48,233 nt of DNA from an uncultured Prevotella sp. (GCA_944319945.1 CALUFN010000084.1:1-48233); one strand, 5' to 3'. Numbered from the stretch's first letter, positions 15,799 to 25,435 are shown. The notes: generated from the sequence alone by a model not told the origin. Translations and numbers: made by a program.

Positions 15799-17004
15799 TT
15801 ATTTCCGCATTTGGCGCAACACTTCACTTATTTCTTCAAACTTGCGCCCCATATTGAGCTTCAGGTAAATATTGTACAACGAAGGTGCCCATTTTTCCTT
15901 ATCGTCAGGAGCCATAGCCTTGTATCTCTCCATATAAGGCAACGCCCTTAAATAATAATCCAATATCTTATTTTTGTATTTTTTCTTACTTTTCACGTCC
16001 TTGTCTAAGGCCAACGCCATGTTCAAGTATGACACCCCGGCATTCAAGAAGACATCCGGAAATGTGTCGTTTCTAGCTATCAACGTATCACTGATCTCTA
16101 TACATTCAGCATATTTACCCATATTAAGCGCCATATTGCTCTTGGCGAACAAGAATAATGTGTTTGTACTATCGTTTTTCAATGCCGTATCAACCACGTT
16201 CATAGCCGAGTCGAGTTGGTTTGAATTATTATAATAATCCATCAGCCGGGTAAAGAAAAACTTCGACCTCTTGTTCTCGTCGAATCCTCTTTTCAGCGTT
16301 TCCACATACTTCAGCGTGTCTTTTTTCTGAAGATACGCTTCCGCCATATACGTAAAGGCCCGCCGCCTATACGTCTTGCTCTCCAACGCAAGTGAGGAAT
16401 ACTTCAACGCGCTGTCGGGCCGGCCCAGCTTATATCCGCAAAACATGGTCCAAAATGCGGCAGACGGCAACAATGAATCACCCGCTGACTCGTCATTACC
16501 TGAAAACAGCGGCTGGCGGTTGCAATCAATGTAAGTATCCAAAATGTCATAAGCCGGACCAAAATCCTTCTTACGAACAAAAAATATACCGCCATTATAA
16601 AGATTGCGCTTATACTTATTCAGATACTCAGCATTCTTCTTACGAAATCTCAACTTAACCTTGCCTTTCTCGTTTGGCAACATGTCAATACTGTCAAGGC
16701 TCTCAAACGCCAAGAACATCTTACGAGCCGTATTGAAAAATGCTGCGGTATCCGTGTTTTCCTTCAAATAAAGTTTCTCGTTAGCCGCCTCGTATTGGGC
16801 GCGAACTGCATCGGCTAACGTATGATATATTTTCACGTTGCGCCTATTTGCGGAGTCCTTCAACAGGTTACGCATGGTGGATTCTACATTCTCAAGATTG
16901 CTACGATTCTTTATGTCCGTGCGCGCCTGCCTGATTTCCTTCTTTTGGGCTATGGAGGGAACAAATAGGAACACGGATAACAGCAAAGATAAAAAACGCA
17001 TCAT
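15799..17004 (-). CDS. Exported TPR protein, paralog of its upstream neighbour
   Basis: A 401-residue protein with a signal peptide ending SIAQ at 20, then several helical repeats (for example RRRAFTYMAEAYLQKKDTLKYVETL and NTLFLFAKSNMALNMGKYAECI) that fit tetratricopeptide repeats. TPRs mediate protein binding. Residues 109-120 (LPNEKGKVKLRF) and the surrounding 60 residues match the neighbouring gene product, showing an old duplication. Probably periplasmic, since no lipobox is present. Function unknown. Confidence 0.75.
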   Translation of the reverse strand: MMRFLSLLLSVFLFVPSIAQKKEIRQARTDIKNRSNLENVESTMRNLLKDSANRRNVKIYHTLADAVRAQYEAANEKLYLKENTDTAAFFNTARKMFLAFESLDSIDMLPNEKGKVKLRFRKKNAEYLNKYKRNLYNGGIFFVRKKDFGPAYDILDTYIDCNRQPLFSGNDESAGDSLLPSAAFWTMFCGYKLGRPDSALKYSSLALESKTYRRRAFTYMAEAYLQKKDTLKYVETLKRGFDENKRSKFFFTRLMDYYNNSNQLDSAMNVVDTALKNDSTNTLFLFAKSNMALNMGKYAECIEISDTLIARNDTFPDVFLNAGVSYLNMALALDKDVKSKKKYKNKILDYYLRALPYMERYKAMAPDDKEKWAPSLYNIYLKLNMGRKFEEISEVLRQMRK

Positions 17005-17048
17005 GAAAACAACTCTTAAATATTAAATCGATAAAAACAAACTTGAAA

Positions 17049-17203
17049 CATATCAAAATGAAAAAGCCGAAAGCCAACGCTCTACCGCATAAGCCATGCC
17101 GGATAGGCTAAATACGACTAACGAACGGAATGCCGGCCGACCAAAAACGGGATAAAGCGTCCTTATTCCTTATCGGCTTCCTGCCTTTTCATTTTGACAT
17201 ATT
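17049..17203. repeat. Long imperfect palindrome between the two TPR genes
   Basis: The ends are inverted copies of CAAAATGAAAA with ATAT before it and AGCCGA after it (left 17049-17070, right 17173-17203, where five extra bases precede AGCCGA). The 100-nt centre has two ATGCCGG words. It could be a MITE-like remnant or a structured intergenic RNA; on the minus strand the end GGCTTTTTCATTTT also resembles a terminator. Confidence 0.55.
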
Positions 17204-17217
17204 CAGGCTAAGAACAT

Positions 17218-18459
17218 TTATTTAGTAAGCAATTCTGCTTCCTTAGTCTTAGGATCGTCTGCGCCGAGAGCCCTGTAGCAGCAAGTGTAGAGAGAATAAG
17301 CCCAAACGTTCTTAAACTCCATCGTCTTGTCCAGATCCTTTGCTTTCTCGAGGTACTCTATCGCCTTCATGTAGATATCCACGTATGTCTTCTCTGCATC
17401 GGGAGTCAATCTCTTTCCGTCGGCCGTAGCTGCAGCCACGCCTTCCTGAGCCTTATACATGTAGCAGTTGCCGATTGAGGCCATGACAGCCACGTTAGTG
17501 GGCTGGATGCTGAGCGCCTTGTTCAACGACTCTACAGCCTCGTCCCATTTGTGGTCGTTCATGTACACTTGGCCGTTCATGGCAAGAGCGCTGAAGTTGT
17601 TGGGGTCTTTTGCCAATTTAGCCTGAACAAGCTCGTTCAGTCCGGTCTTGTCGTTGAGGGATATGAGCATAGAGCAGATCGTGCTGAAAATCATTTCATT
17701 ATTCTCGTCCTTAGCATAGATATCCTTCAGTTTCTGCACATAGTTGAGCGAATCGTCATGCGTCTTAAGCTGTTCCTGCATCACAGCCAGCTTAACTTGC
17801 ATGGCTTCTTGTGCCACAGCCGTATCGTTAAGGGCGATGTCGGCATACTTCTCAGCCTTTGCGTAATCTTTTGCAAAATATGCGGCACGTGCTGCATAAT
17901 ATGCAATTTGCGTGAGATTAGTATCTGAGCTCTTGTCTTGCTCCTTAAACAGGGGATATTCAGAGCTTTCAACATAAGTTGCCAAATACTTATAAGACAA
18001 AGCCTCGTCAATGCTCTGGTAATAAATACCGGCGTTGATCAGATGGAAACGAATCGGGTAAAGGCGGTTAGCGTTAGAGTTGTGGAACTTAGGCTTAACC
18101 TTACCTTTTTCGTTGGGCTGCATGTCAAATTCATCGCAAGCAACTCCGTTCTCAAGAGCCTTCAGCACAGCGTTGTAAAGACCAACGGTGTCATACGGCG
18201 TCACCTTAGTCTTCAGCTGCTCGGCCATTTGGTTTTCGGTTATGGTGGCTTGCTCCTTAACTACTTTCTCGTAAGCAAGGTCTACCAGCTTGTTATAACA
18301 CTTAGCCTTGTCTTCGGCATTCATGCTGCCAAGATTAGCCTTCAAGAGATTATAAGCCTCGTTATAATCCTTGATCTTTGAAATTTGCTTATACACATCC
18401 TGTGCAAAAGCAGACGCGCTGAATACAGCAGCGAGCGCCAACATGGTTAACTTTTTCAT
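17218..18459 (-). CDS. Exported TPR protein downstream of gyrA
   Basis: A 413-residue protein with a clear signal peptide (MKKLTMLALAAVFSASAFAQ) cleaved before Asp21. Residues about 190-400 contain TPR units; the clearest is SALAMNGQVYMNDHKWDEAV followed by AVMASIGNCYMYKAQEG. It shares MQPNEKGKVKPKF (113-125) and its flanks with the next gene. It begins 23 nt after the gyrA stop, so it is likely co-transcribed with gyrA. Probable periplasmic scaffold; role unknown. Confidence 0.78.
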   Translation of the reverse strand: MKKLTMLALAAVFSASAFAQDVYKQISKIKDYNEAYNLLKANLGSMNAEDKAKCYNKLVDLAYEKVVKEQATITENQMAEQLKTKVTPYDTVGLYNAVLKALENGVACDEFDMQPNEKGKVKPKFHNSNANRLYPIRFHLINAGIYYQSIDEALSYKYLATYVESSEYPLFKEQDKSSDTNLTQIAYYAARAAYFAKDYAKAEKYADIALNDTAVAQEAMQVKLAVMQEQLKTHDDSLNYVQKLKDIYAKDENNEMIFSTICSMLISLNDKTGLNELVQAKLAKDPNNFSALAMNGQVYMNDHKWDEAVESLNKALSIQPTNVAVMASIGNCYMYKAQEGVAAATADGKRLTPDAEKTYVDIYMKAIEYLEKAKDLDKTMEFKNVWAYSLYTCCYRALGADDPKTKEAELLTK

Positions 18460-18482
18460 AAGCTAAAACTATTTAATTAAAC

Positions 18483-21113
18483 TCATATATTCACGTTTTC
18501 CCCGACATTATCCGCGTCAGTGTCCGTGTCATCGGCGTCAGAGTCAAGACTTTCGTCATATTCGGTCGGCGAAGCCAACGAGTCGTTTCTTATTGCCTCG
18601 CTTGTGGCAGTCCACTCCTTGCGGCTTTCAGCTTCGGCCAATGCCTCCAAGTCGGAGCTCATTACCTTACAAACGCTTGATATGATGTCGTTTTTCTTCG
18701 TTAGGTTTATAAGCCTTACGCCTTGCGTGGCACGTCCCATGATGCGGCACTCCGAAACCTTAAGGCGTATCAGTATGCCGCTCTTGTTGATAATCATCAG
18801 GTCGTTATCGTCTGTTACCACCTTTATCGCCACAAGCCGGCCCGTTTTCTCGGTTATGTTAAGGGTCTTCACGCCCTTGCCTCCTCGGTTGGTCACACGG
18901 TAATCCTCTACCTGGCTGCGCTTGCCGTAACCGTTCTCACTGACCACCATGATTGTTTCGGTGTCAGGTCGGTTGACAACTACCATGCCTACCACTTCGT
19001 CGTCACCCTCGTCAAGGCGCATGCCACGCACGCCCGTAGAGACACGCCCCATGGCACGGACGGTGTTCTCGTTGAACCTCACAGCCCTGCCGTTACGGTC
19101 TGCCATGAGCAGCTCATTGTGTCCGTTGGTGAGTCTTACGCCTACCACTTCGTCGCCCTCAAGCACGTTGATGGCTATTACTCCGTTGGCACGCGGACGG
19201 CTGTACGCCTCAAGACTAGTCTTCTTTATAAGTCCTTTCTTTGTCGCGAACACCACGTAATGGCTGTTGATGAATTTTTCGTCGTCAAGACTTCCGCGCA
19301 GTCTCAAGAACGCCTTAATGCTGTCGTCGTTCTCTATGTTAAGCAAGTTCTGTATGGCCCTGCCCTTAGAGTTCTTCGCGCCCTCGGGTATTTCATAACA
19401 CTTCAGCCAATAACAACGACCCTTGTTCGTAAAGAACATCATCGTGTTATGCATCGTTGCCGGATAAATATATTCGGTAAAGTCGTTGTCACGGCTGTGG
19501 GCGCCCTTACTGCCCACTCCTCCGCGAGCCTGCTCGCGAAATTCCGAAAGCGGAGTGCGCTTGATATAGCCGAGATGGCTGATGGTTATTACGACCGGAT
19601 CGTTGGGATAAAAGTCTTCGGGATTAAACTCCTCGCTTGAATACTTAATCTCAGTGCGGCGCTCATCGCCGTATTTTTCCTTTACCTCCTGCAGCTCGTC
19701 TTTCATCACTTTCTTGCAAAGCTCGGGGTCGTCAAGTATCTGCTGCAAGTATGCTATGCGCTTCTCAATCTCCTCAAACTCGGCATGGAGCTGGTCCATG
19801 CGCAAGCCGGTTAACTGGCTGAGACGCATGTCGACGATGGCCTTCGACTGGAGCTCGTCAAACCCGAAGCGTTGTTCCAAATTACGCTGGGCGTCCGACG
19901 GGGTCTTAGAACCCCTGATTATATGCACCACTTCGTCGATGTTGTCGCAAGCCACGATAAGGGCTTTCAGGATATGCTCGCGCTCCTTAGCCTTACGCAA
20001 CTCGAACTTTGTACGACGAATGGTCACGTCGTGCCTGTGCTCTACGAAATAACGAACGCAGTCTTTCAGCGTAAGCAACCGAGGACGACCTTTAACCAAA
20101 GCTATACAATTAACTGAGAATGAGCTTTGTAACGCCGTCATCTTAAACAGCTTATTTAAGATAACATTGGCATTAGCGTCTTTCTTCACGTCAACCACTA
20201 TACGCATGCCGTGACGGTCTGACTCGTCGTTGGCATAGCTTATGCCGTCGAGTTTGCCTTCCTTAACCAAGTCGGCTATGTATTCGATAAGCTGTGCCTT
20301 GTTGACGCCGTAAGGAATCTCGGTAATTACGATCTTGTCATGAGACTCCGAGCTCTCAATCTCGGCCTTTGCACGCATCACTATGCGCCCGCGGCCGGTC
20401 GCGTAAGCGTCTCTTACGCCCGAGATGCCGTAAATGAATGCGCCCGTAGGGAAGTCCGGGGCCTTGATATACTCCATCAATCCGTCAACATCGATGTCGG
20501 GATTGTCTATGTATGCGCAACATCCGTCAATCACTTCACAGAGATTGTGGGTCGGAATGTTAGTGGCCATACCCACGGCAATGCCGTTGCCTCCGTTGAC
20601 AAGCAGGTTGGGTATCTTCGTCGGCATGACCGTAGGTTCCTGCAAGGAGTCGTCGAAGTTGTTCATCATGTCGACGGTGTCCTTGTCCAGGTCGTCCATT
20701 ATGTGCTCGCCCATTTTTGACAGGCGGCACTCCGTGTAACGCATGGCGGCGGGAGAGTCGCCGTCAACGCTGCCGAAGTTGCCTTGTCCGTCGACAAGGG
20801 TATAGCGCATGTTCCAGTCTTGGGCCATCCTGACCAGCGCTCCGTAAACTGAGCTGTCACCGTGGGGATGGTATTTACCAAGCACTTCTCCTACTACGCG
20901 CGCGCATTTCTTATAAGGTTTGTCGCTAGTATTGCCTATGCCCATCATTCCGTAAAGTATCCTTCGGTGCACCGGCTTGAATCCGTCGCGCACGTCGGGC
21001 AGGGCCCTTGCGACAATAACCGACATCGAATAATCGATATAAGAGGATTTCATCTCCTCTTCAATGTTAATTTTTATAATCCTGTCCTGGTCAAACGAAT
21101 TGTTATTTTCCAT
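18483..21113 (-). CDS. gyrA: DNA gyrase subunit A
   Basis: An 876-residue breakage-reunion subunit of gyrase, which adds negative supercoils. The catalytic tyrosine is Y126 (MRYTEC). The quinolone-determining region reads [15 protein letters not shown] (82-96): Ser87 equals E. coli Ser83, and Gly91 lies where E. coli has Asp87. The GyrA box appears as QARGGVG (528-534), with fewer basic residues than QRRGGKG. Six beta-pinwheel blades follow, then a disordered acidic tail (about 852-876, rich in Asp). The first in-frame ATG gives the expected [21 protein letters not shown]-type start. It is upstream of the TPR pair. Confidence 0.97.
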   Translation of the reverse strand: MENNNSFDQDRIIKINIEEEMKSSYIDYSMSVIVARALPDVRDGFKPVHRRILYGMMGIGNTSDKPYKKCARVVGEVLGKYHPHGDSSVYGALVRMAQDWNMRYTLVDGQGNFGSVDGDSPAAMRYTECRLSKMGEHIMDDLDKDTVDMMNNFDDSLQEPTVMPTKIPNLLVNGGNGIAVGMATNIPTHNLCEVIDGCCAYIDNPDIDVDGLMEYIKAPDFPTGAFIYGISGVRDAYATGRGRIVMRAKAEIESSESHDKIVITEIPYGVNKAQLIEYIADLVKEGKLDGISYANDESDRHGMRIVVDVKKDANANVILNKLFKMTALQSSFSVNCIALVKGRPRLLTLKDCVRYFVEHRHDVTIRRTKFELRKAKEREHILKALIVACDNIDEVVHIIRGSKTPSDAQRNLEQRFGFDELQSKAIVDMRLSQLTGLRMDQLHAEFEEIEKRIAYLQQILDDPELCKKVMKDELQEVKEKYGDERRTEIKYSSEEFNPEDFYPNDPVVITISHLGYIKRTPLSEFREQARGGVGSKGAHSRDNDFTEYIYPATMHNTMMFFTNKGRCYWLKCYEIPEGAKNSKGRAIQNLLNIENDDSIKAFLRLRGSLDDEKFINSHYVVFATKKGLIKKTSLEAYSRPRANGVIAINVLEGDEVVGVRLTNGHNELLMADRNGRAVRFNENTVRAMGRVSTGVRGMRLDEGDDEVVGMVVVNRPDTETIMVVSENGYGKRSQVEDYRVTNRGGKGVKTLNITEKTGRLVAIKVVTDDNDLMIINKSGILIRLKVSECRIMGRATQGVRLINLTKKNDIISSVCKVMSSDLEALAEAESRKEWTATSEAIRNDSLASPTEYDESLDSDADDTDTDADNVGENVNI

Positions 21114-21304
21114 TTAATAATTAGTTGTATTAATTTTATGTAAAATGCCGTTTAAGGCCATTTCCTTTCGTTCTAACGACGTTTGGGGTTGTTTCCAGCG
21201 TGCTAAATTACAGTTTTTTCACGAGCTATGGAAATCATTTCACGCAAAACGTGTATTTTTTAACATTATTACAAACCTGCCCGTCCGGCAGCGCAGAAGC
21301 CTGC

Positions 21305-22336
21305 TCAGCCCAGCTGCGGCGCGAGGTATTTAGCCATAAGGTACCCGCCGCCCATGAGCCAGGCGAACAAGATGAAAGCGAGCACGAACGGCTTTGCGCC
21401 GGCTTTCTTAAACTTGTCGATGCTCGTCTCGGCACCTAAGGCGGTCATGGCCATAGTCAACAAGAACGTGTCGAAAGTATTGATGAAGTCGACCACGGCG
21501 GCAGGCAGCAGGTTGAAGGAGTTGAAACCTATCACGACGAGAAACAATATGGCAAACCAGGGCAGCGAAATCTTGCCGCGGCCGTCGCCGTCGCCGTTCT
21601 TCAAAGCGGCGCGCATCACGCTGTAGCTTATGATAAGCAGCACCGGCACAAGCATCATGACGCGTATCATCTTGACGATGATGGCCGAATCAGACACTTC
21701 CTTACCCATTGCGTTGCCGGCACCTACGACGTGGGCCACCTCGTGTATGGTGGAGCCGGCGAATATGCCCATCTCTTTCGGGGCAAGATCGAACACGCCG
21801 TTACGGTAAAGTATTGGATAAACGAACATGGCTAAAGTTCCGAATATCACAACGGTAGACACGGCTACGGCAGTCTTGTAAGGCTTCACCTTAATGGCCG
21901 ACTCGGTACCGAGAACGGCTGCCGCGCCGCAAATGGCGCTGCCTACCGACGTGAGCAGGGTTATGCCACGGTCCATCTTCATCAAACGGCCGATGAGTAT
22001 GCCGCCGCAAATGGTGACGGTCACCACGACGGCATCGATGACTATCGCCGGCAAGCCCACGTCAAGAACATTCTGGAACGTGAGCCTGAAACCGTACAGG
22101 ATTATGCCTATGCGCAACACGCGCTTAGAGCAAAACTGGATGCCGGGCACCCATGTCTCAGGCAAATTGTTGCGCAAACTGTTGGCGTAAAGCATCCCGA
22201 GGATTATTCCAACTATCATCGGACTCAAGGAAAGGCTTTTAACAAACCCCATGTCGCCAATGTAAAAAGCGGCGCATGAAAACAACGTAATGAGCAATAC
22301 TCCGTGGAGCATGCTGCTGCGTTTCTCTGTCAACAT
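21305..22336 (-). CDS. YeiH/UPF0324 family putative anion exporter
   Basis: A 343-residue integral membrane protein with about 10 hydrophobic segments. The central motifs SAICGAAAVLGTESAIK and GIFAGSTIHEVAHVVGAG, with a polar HEVAHV inside a membrane region, are hallmarks of the YeiH family, labelled putative sulfate exporters. Substrate is not proven in the family. It lies 191 nt upstream of gyrA on the same strand, with its own promoter. Confidence 0.88.
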   Translation of the reverse strand: MLTEKRSSMLHGVLLITLFSCAAFYIGDMGFVKSLSLSPMIVGIILGMLYANSLRNNLPETWVPGIQFCSKRVLRIGIILYGFRLTFQNVLDVGLPAIVIDAVVVTVTICGGILIGRLMKMDRGITLLTSVGSAICGAAAVLGTESAIKVKPYKTAVAVSTVVIFGTLAMFVYPILYRNGVFDLAPKEMGIFAGSTIHEVAHVVGAGNAMGKEVSDSAIIVKMIRVMMLVPVLLIISYSVMRAALKNGDGDGRGKISLPWFAILFLVVIGFNSFNLLPAAVVDFINTFDTFLLTMAMTALGAETSIDKFKKAGAKPFVLAFILFAWLMGGGYLMAKYLAPQLG

Positions 22337-22374
22337 ACGAATTTAAATTAAGTTTTAAAACATTTACAAAAGTG

Positions 22375-22406
22375 CAAAGTTACACATTTATTTCCATTCC
22401 GCCAAA
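22375..22406 (-). promoter_or_regulatory. Promoter of the YeiH-type gene
   Basis: Minus strand TTTG (22406-22403), 20 nt, TAACTTTG (22382-22375). Leader about 30 nt. Confidence 0.7.
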
Positions 22407-23160
22407 ATTTAGCCTCCGAGCATGAAACGGAGAAACACCAGCTCACCTTCCGGCCGCACGCCAAACGGCAGATATCCCTATGAACCAACGGTTCCACATG
22501 CGCGCAATACGTTTTGTAACAAGATTTGCAATATTGCTTACACTCTGTTTCACGTCAACGCTTTCTGCCGGCGTTATTCTAAAACAGACTGACAAATGGC
22601 GGAAATAAGACTGTAAAAACGTGCAAACGCAAGCAGCTGACTACCAATAATATAATTAAAATCGCAGCTAAAGTGTGCAAAAGCGATGGAGCTTAACTCC
22701 GCAAAATGCCGCTAATGGCAATGCAAAAAGTAGCGTTTCGCATTGTCATAGGTCTTGTATCACAACGTGAAAGACGACACATACAACCACCAAAAACGCA
22801 TTTTTGTTGCGTAATAAGGCACAAAACGGACGCAGGAATGTGCTGACGGCAGGAAAAAACGAGCGCATACACCCGTGCAATCATTCTAATCCGACTAATC
22901 AGACGAGCATTTCAGAAATGACACTTTGCTCAAATTCAACGCCCAGCGGTAAACCGGCGGCACACCAAGCCACATGGACGGACACAGACAAAACGCCTCT
23001 CAAAGGCAGCTCCACCCCACGCCGTACAGGCCGGCTTAGCAGCGTGCGATTGGGAATAAACCGAGCGACGCTTTACCTTCAGTTTCGAGGTAAGTAGGTG
23101 ATTTATAGCCCTTTTTAAACTCCAAATTAGCAAAAAAAGCAAAATAAATTTCCATTTCCC
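22407..23160. other. Gene-free stretch without a recognised feature
   Basis: About 750 nt between the divergent YeiH and HU promoters. Open frames here are short (at most about 97 codons), poor in family-like motifs and overlap one another on both strands. Small inverted repeats occur, such as TGCCGCTAATGGCA near 22707 and CAATGC...GCATTG at about 22719-22745. I see no tRNA, SRP RNA, riboswitch or promoter of consensus quality inside it. Confidence 0.5.
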
Positions 23161-23172
23161 GCCAAAAACAAC

Positions 23173-23180
23173 TATATTTG
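23173..23180 (+). promoter_or_regulatory. -7 box of the HU gene
   Basis: TATATTTG, 55 nt before the HU start; the -33 element is weak. Confidence 0.55.
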
Positions 23181-23235
23181 CAAGCTCAAAAGTGAGAAGC
23201 TAAGAAAAGACAATAGTAAATACATATAAACAGTT

Positions 23236-23517
23236 ATGACTAAAGCAGAGATAATCGAAGAAATCGTAACATCGACAGGCATCGCGAAAAAAGACGTTTC
23301 AGCGACTGTTGAAGCTTTCATGGAAGCGATAAAAAACAGCCTGCTCAACAAGAAGGAAAACGTGTACCTGCGCGGCTTCGGCAGCTTTGTGGTGAAGCAT
23401 AGGGCCAAAAAGACCGCACGCAACATATCAAAGAACATAACGATAGAGATTGCCGAGCACGACTTCCCGAGCTTCAAGCCTGCGAAAAGTTTCGTAAACA
23501 AGATGAAAGGCGAATAA
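23236..23517 (+). CDS. HU family DNA-binding protein
   Basis: A 93-residue canonical HU: N-terminal MTKAEIIEEIVTSTGIAKKD, dimer-core VYLRGFGSFVVKHR and a C-terminal FKPAKSFVNKMK. The ARNISKN stretch at about 59-65 corresponds to the DNA-wrapping arm, although the usual Pro of the RNP motif is replaced. It lies 52 nt upstream of the tiny COX24-like gene and then RNase G, an order I know from other Bacteroidetes. It is the third HU gene of the window and the closest to standard HU-beta. Confidence 0.95.
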   Translation: MTKAEIIEEIVTSTGIAKKDVSATVEAFMEAIKNSLLNKKENVYLRGFGSFVVKHRAKKTARNISKNITIEIAEHDFPSFKPAKSFVNKMKGE

Positions 23518-23569
23518 CTAAAAGTTATCAAACAAAATTATCATAATAACAATTTAAATTTATATCACT

Positions 23570-23659
23570 ATGCCAAACGGTAAAAAGAAAAAGGGCCACA
23601 AGATGGCTACACACAAGCGTAAGAAAAGATTAAGAAAGAACAGGCACAAGAGCAAGTAA
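23570..23659 (+). CDS. AURKAIP1/COX24-domain small basic ribosomal protein
   Basis: A 29-residue ORF beginning MPNGKKKKGHKMATHKRKKR and ending NRHKSK; about 60 percent of residues are Lys, Arg or His. It matches the bacterial AURKAIP1/COX24 (DUF1713) family, related to mitochondrial mS38 and to small bS22-type proteins of the 30S subunit. It should sit on 16S rRNA near the decoding region (inference from family). It lies between HU and rng with a strong hairpin 35 nt downstream, so it forms an operon with HU. Confidence 0.85.
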   Translation: MPNGKKKKGHKMATHKRKKRLRKNRHKSK

Positions 23660-23694
23660 GCATCTGCCTGAAGGCTTGTGTAAACAAGCTGAAA

Positions 23695-23736
23695 GGGCAT
23701 GCCGACACGCTTGGGAAAAGAAACGTCGGCATGCCC
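23695..23736 (+). terminator. Hairpin between the COX24-like gene and rng
   Basis: Perfect 12-bp stem GGGCATGCCGAC / GTCGGCATGCCC with an 18-nt loop, followed by TATCTTCTTT. It may be a terminator or a processing site; rng starts 38 nt later, and RNase G could act here (speculative). Confidence 0.7.
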
Positions 23737-23773
23737 TATCTTCTTTGACAAAACTAAGTTCAAACAATCGGAA

Positions 23774-25348
23774 ATGACCAGCGAATTAGTAATTGACGTC
23801 CAACAGAAAGAGATTTCGATTGCCCTGCTGGAAGATAAGAATCTGGTAGAGTATCAAACCGAGCAACGCTCGGCTTCTTTCTCTGTTGGCAACATCTACA
23901 TGGCAAAAGTCAAGAAACTCATGCCCGGGCTCAACGCCTGTTTCGTAGATGTGGGATTTGAGCGCGACGCCTTTCTGCATTACCTTGACTTGGGAAGTCA
24001 ATTCAGTTCATACGAAAAGTACTTGAAACAAGTACAAAGCGACAGGAAGAAACTTTATCCATTCTCAAAAGCATCACGCCTGCCCGACCTTAAAAAAGAC
24101 GGCAGCATACAAACGACACTGCGCGTCGGCCAGGAAGTGATAGTACAAATAGTCAAAGAACCGATATCCACAAAAGGTCCGCGACTCACTGGAGAGCTGA
24201 GTTTTGCCGGACGCTACTTGGTTCTCATACCATTTAACGATAAAGTTTCCGTTTCTTCAAAAATCAAAAGCGGCGAAGAACGCGCACGACTGAAACAATT
24301 AATCAACAGCATCAAACCGAAAAACTTCGGCGTAATAGTGCGCACCGTGGCAGAAGGAAAAAGGGTGGCCGAACTCGACACCGAACTGAAGATACTCCTA
24401 AAGCGTTGGGAGGATGCCGTTACCAAAGTGCAAAAAACAGAAAAACGACCCCAATTAGTGTACGAGGAAACCAGCAGGGTCGTAGCCTTATTGCGCGACT
24501 TGTTCAATCCGTCTTACGAGAACATCTACGTAAACGACGAAGAGGTCTACAAAGAGGTGAAACACTATGTTACACTCATAGCCCCTGAAAAGGCAAACAT
24601 AGTGAAAATGTACACGGGCAACGTGCCGATCTTCGACAATTTCAACATTACAAAGCAAATAAAATCGAGCTTCGGCAAAATCGTAAACTACAAACACGGC
24701 GCATACCTCATCATTGAGCACACCGAAGCGCTGCACGTTGTAGACGTAAACAGCGGCAATCGCACACGCTCGGTTAACGGACAAGAGGCTAACGCATTAG
24801 ACGTAAACCTCGGTGCCGCCGACGAATTAGCACGGCAATTACGCCTCAGGGACATGGGCGGAATAATAGTCGTTGATTTTATCGACATGAATCTTGCCGA
24901 AGACCGCCAGATGCTTTACGAGCGGATGTGCAAGAATATGCAGAAAGACCGTGCCAGGCACAACATCCTGCCACTGAGTAAATTCGGACTAATGCAAATA
25001 ACACGACAGAGAGTCCGCCCTGCCATCGACGTAAATGTTGAAGAAACTTGTCCTACATGCTTTGGCACAGGAAAGATTAAGTCAAGCATTCTTTTCGTAG
25101 ACCAATTGGAAAGGAAAATTGACCGACTAGTCAACAAGATTGGCGTTAAGAAGTTTTACCTGCACGTCCATCCATACGTAGCAGCCTACATCAATCAAGG
25201 CTTTATAAGCCTGAAAAGAAAATGGCAGATGAAATACGGACGAGGCGTACACGTTATTCCTTCACAGAAAATGGCGTTCTTGCAATATGAATTTTATGAC
25301 GGCGAGAAACACTTCATTGACATGAAGGAAGAAATTGAAACAAAATAA
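23774..25348 (+). CDS. rng: Ribonuclease G (Rne/Rng family)
   Basis: A 524-residue endoribonuclease that processes 16S rRNA 5' ends and decays mRNA. I choose the ATG at 23774 (MTSELVIDVQQKE); the ATG at 23699 would start inside a strong hairpin. Visible parts: S1 domain at about 35-130 (GNIYMAKVKKLMPGLNACFVDVG), the catalytic DNase I-like domain with VVDVNSGNR and GGIIVVDFIDM (the two metal Asp), and the zinc link ETCPTCFGTGKI with the CPxC pair. The long C-terminal scaffold of RNase E is absent, so RNase G is the better name. Confidence 0.93.
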   Translation: MTSELVIDVQQKEISIALLEDKNLVEYQTEQRSASFSVGNIYMAKVKKLMPGLNACFVDVGFERDAFLHYLDLGSQFSSYEKYLKQVQSDRKKLYPFSKASRLPDLKKDGSIQTTLRVGQEVIVQIVKEPISTKGPRLTGELSFAGRYLVLIPFNDKVSVSSKIKSGEERARLKQLINSIKPKNFGVIVRTVAEGKRVAELDTELKILLKRWEDAVTKVQKTEKRPQLVYEETSRVVALLRDLFNPSYENIYVNDEEVYKEVKHYVTLIAPEKANIVKMYTGNVPIFDNFNITKQIKSSFGKIVNYKHGAYLIIEHTEALHVVDVNSGNRTRSVNGQEANALDVNLGAADELARQLRLRDMGGIIVVDFIDMNLAEDRQMLYERMCKNMQKDRARHNILPLSKFGLMQITRQRVRPAIDVNVEETCPTCFGTGKIKSSILFVDQLERKIDRLVNKIGVKKFYLHVHPYVAAYINQGFISLKRKWQMKYGRGVHVIPSQKMAFLQYEFYDGEKHFIDMKEEIETK

Positions 25349-25349
25349 G

Positions 25350-25389
25350 AAAAAGGGATGCCCGATGACGGCACCCCTTTTTCTTTTTA
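25350..25389 (+). terminator. Terminator of rng
   Basis: Stem AAAAAGGGATGCC / GGCACCCCTTTTT with one mismatch and a 7-nt loop, then CTTTTT, directly after the rng stop. Confidence 0.88.
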
Positions 25390-25435
25390 AGCTCTAATAA
25401 TAATATTTACACTAATACGCTTCAATAAATTTCAG

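Noticed and set aside
18723-19640. 305-codon open frame antisense to gyrA
   Set aside because: It mirrors the reverse complement of a strongly conserved gene with high codon bias; long antisense frames are expected there.
22804-23097. 97-codon ORF on the plus strand in the gene-poor stretch
   Set aside because: Low-complexity, no family-like motif, overlapped by another frame on the minus strand, and no promoter or start signal.
22407-23160. SRP RNA, tmRNA, RNase P RNA or a riboswitch in the largest gap
   Set aside because: I looked for the GGAAGCAG-type SRP loop, the tmRNA ends and conserved riboswitch cores and found none.
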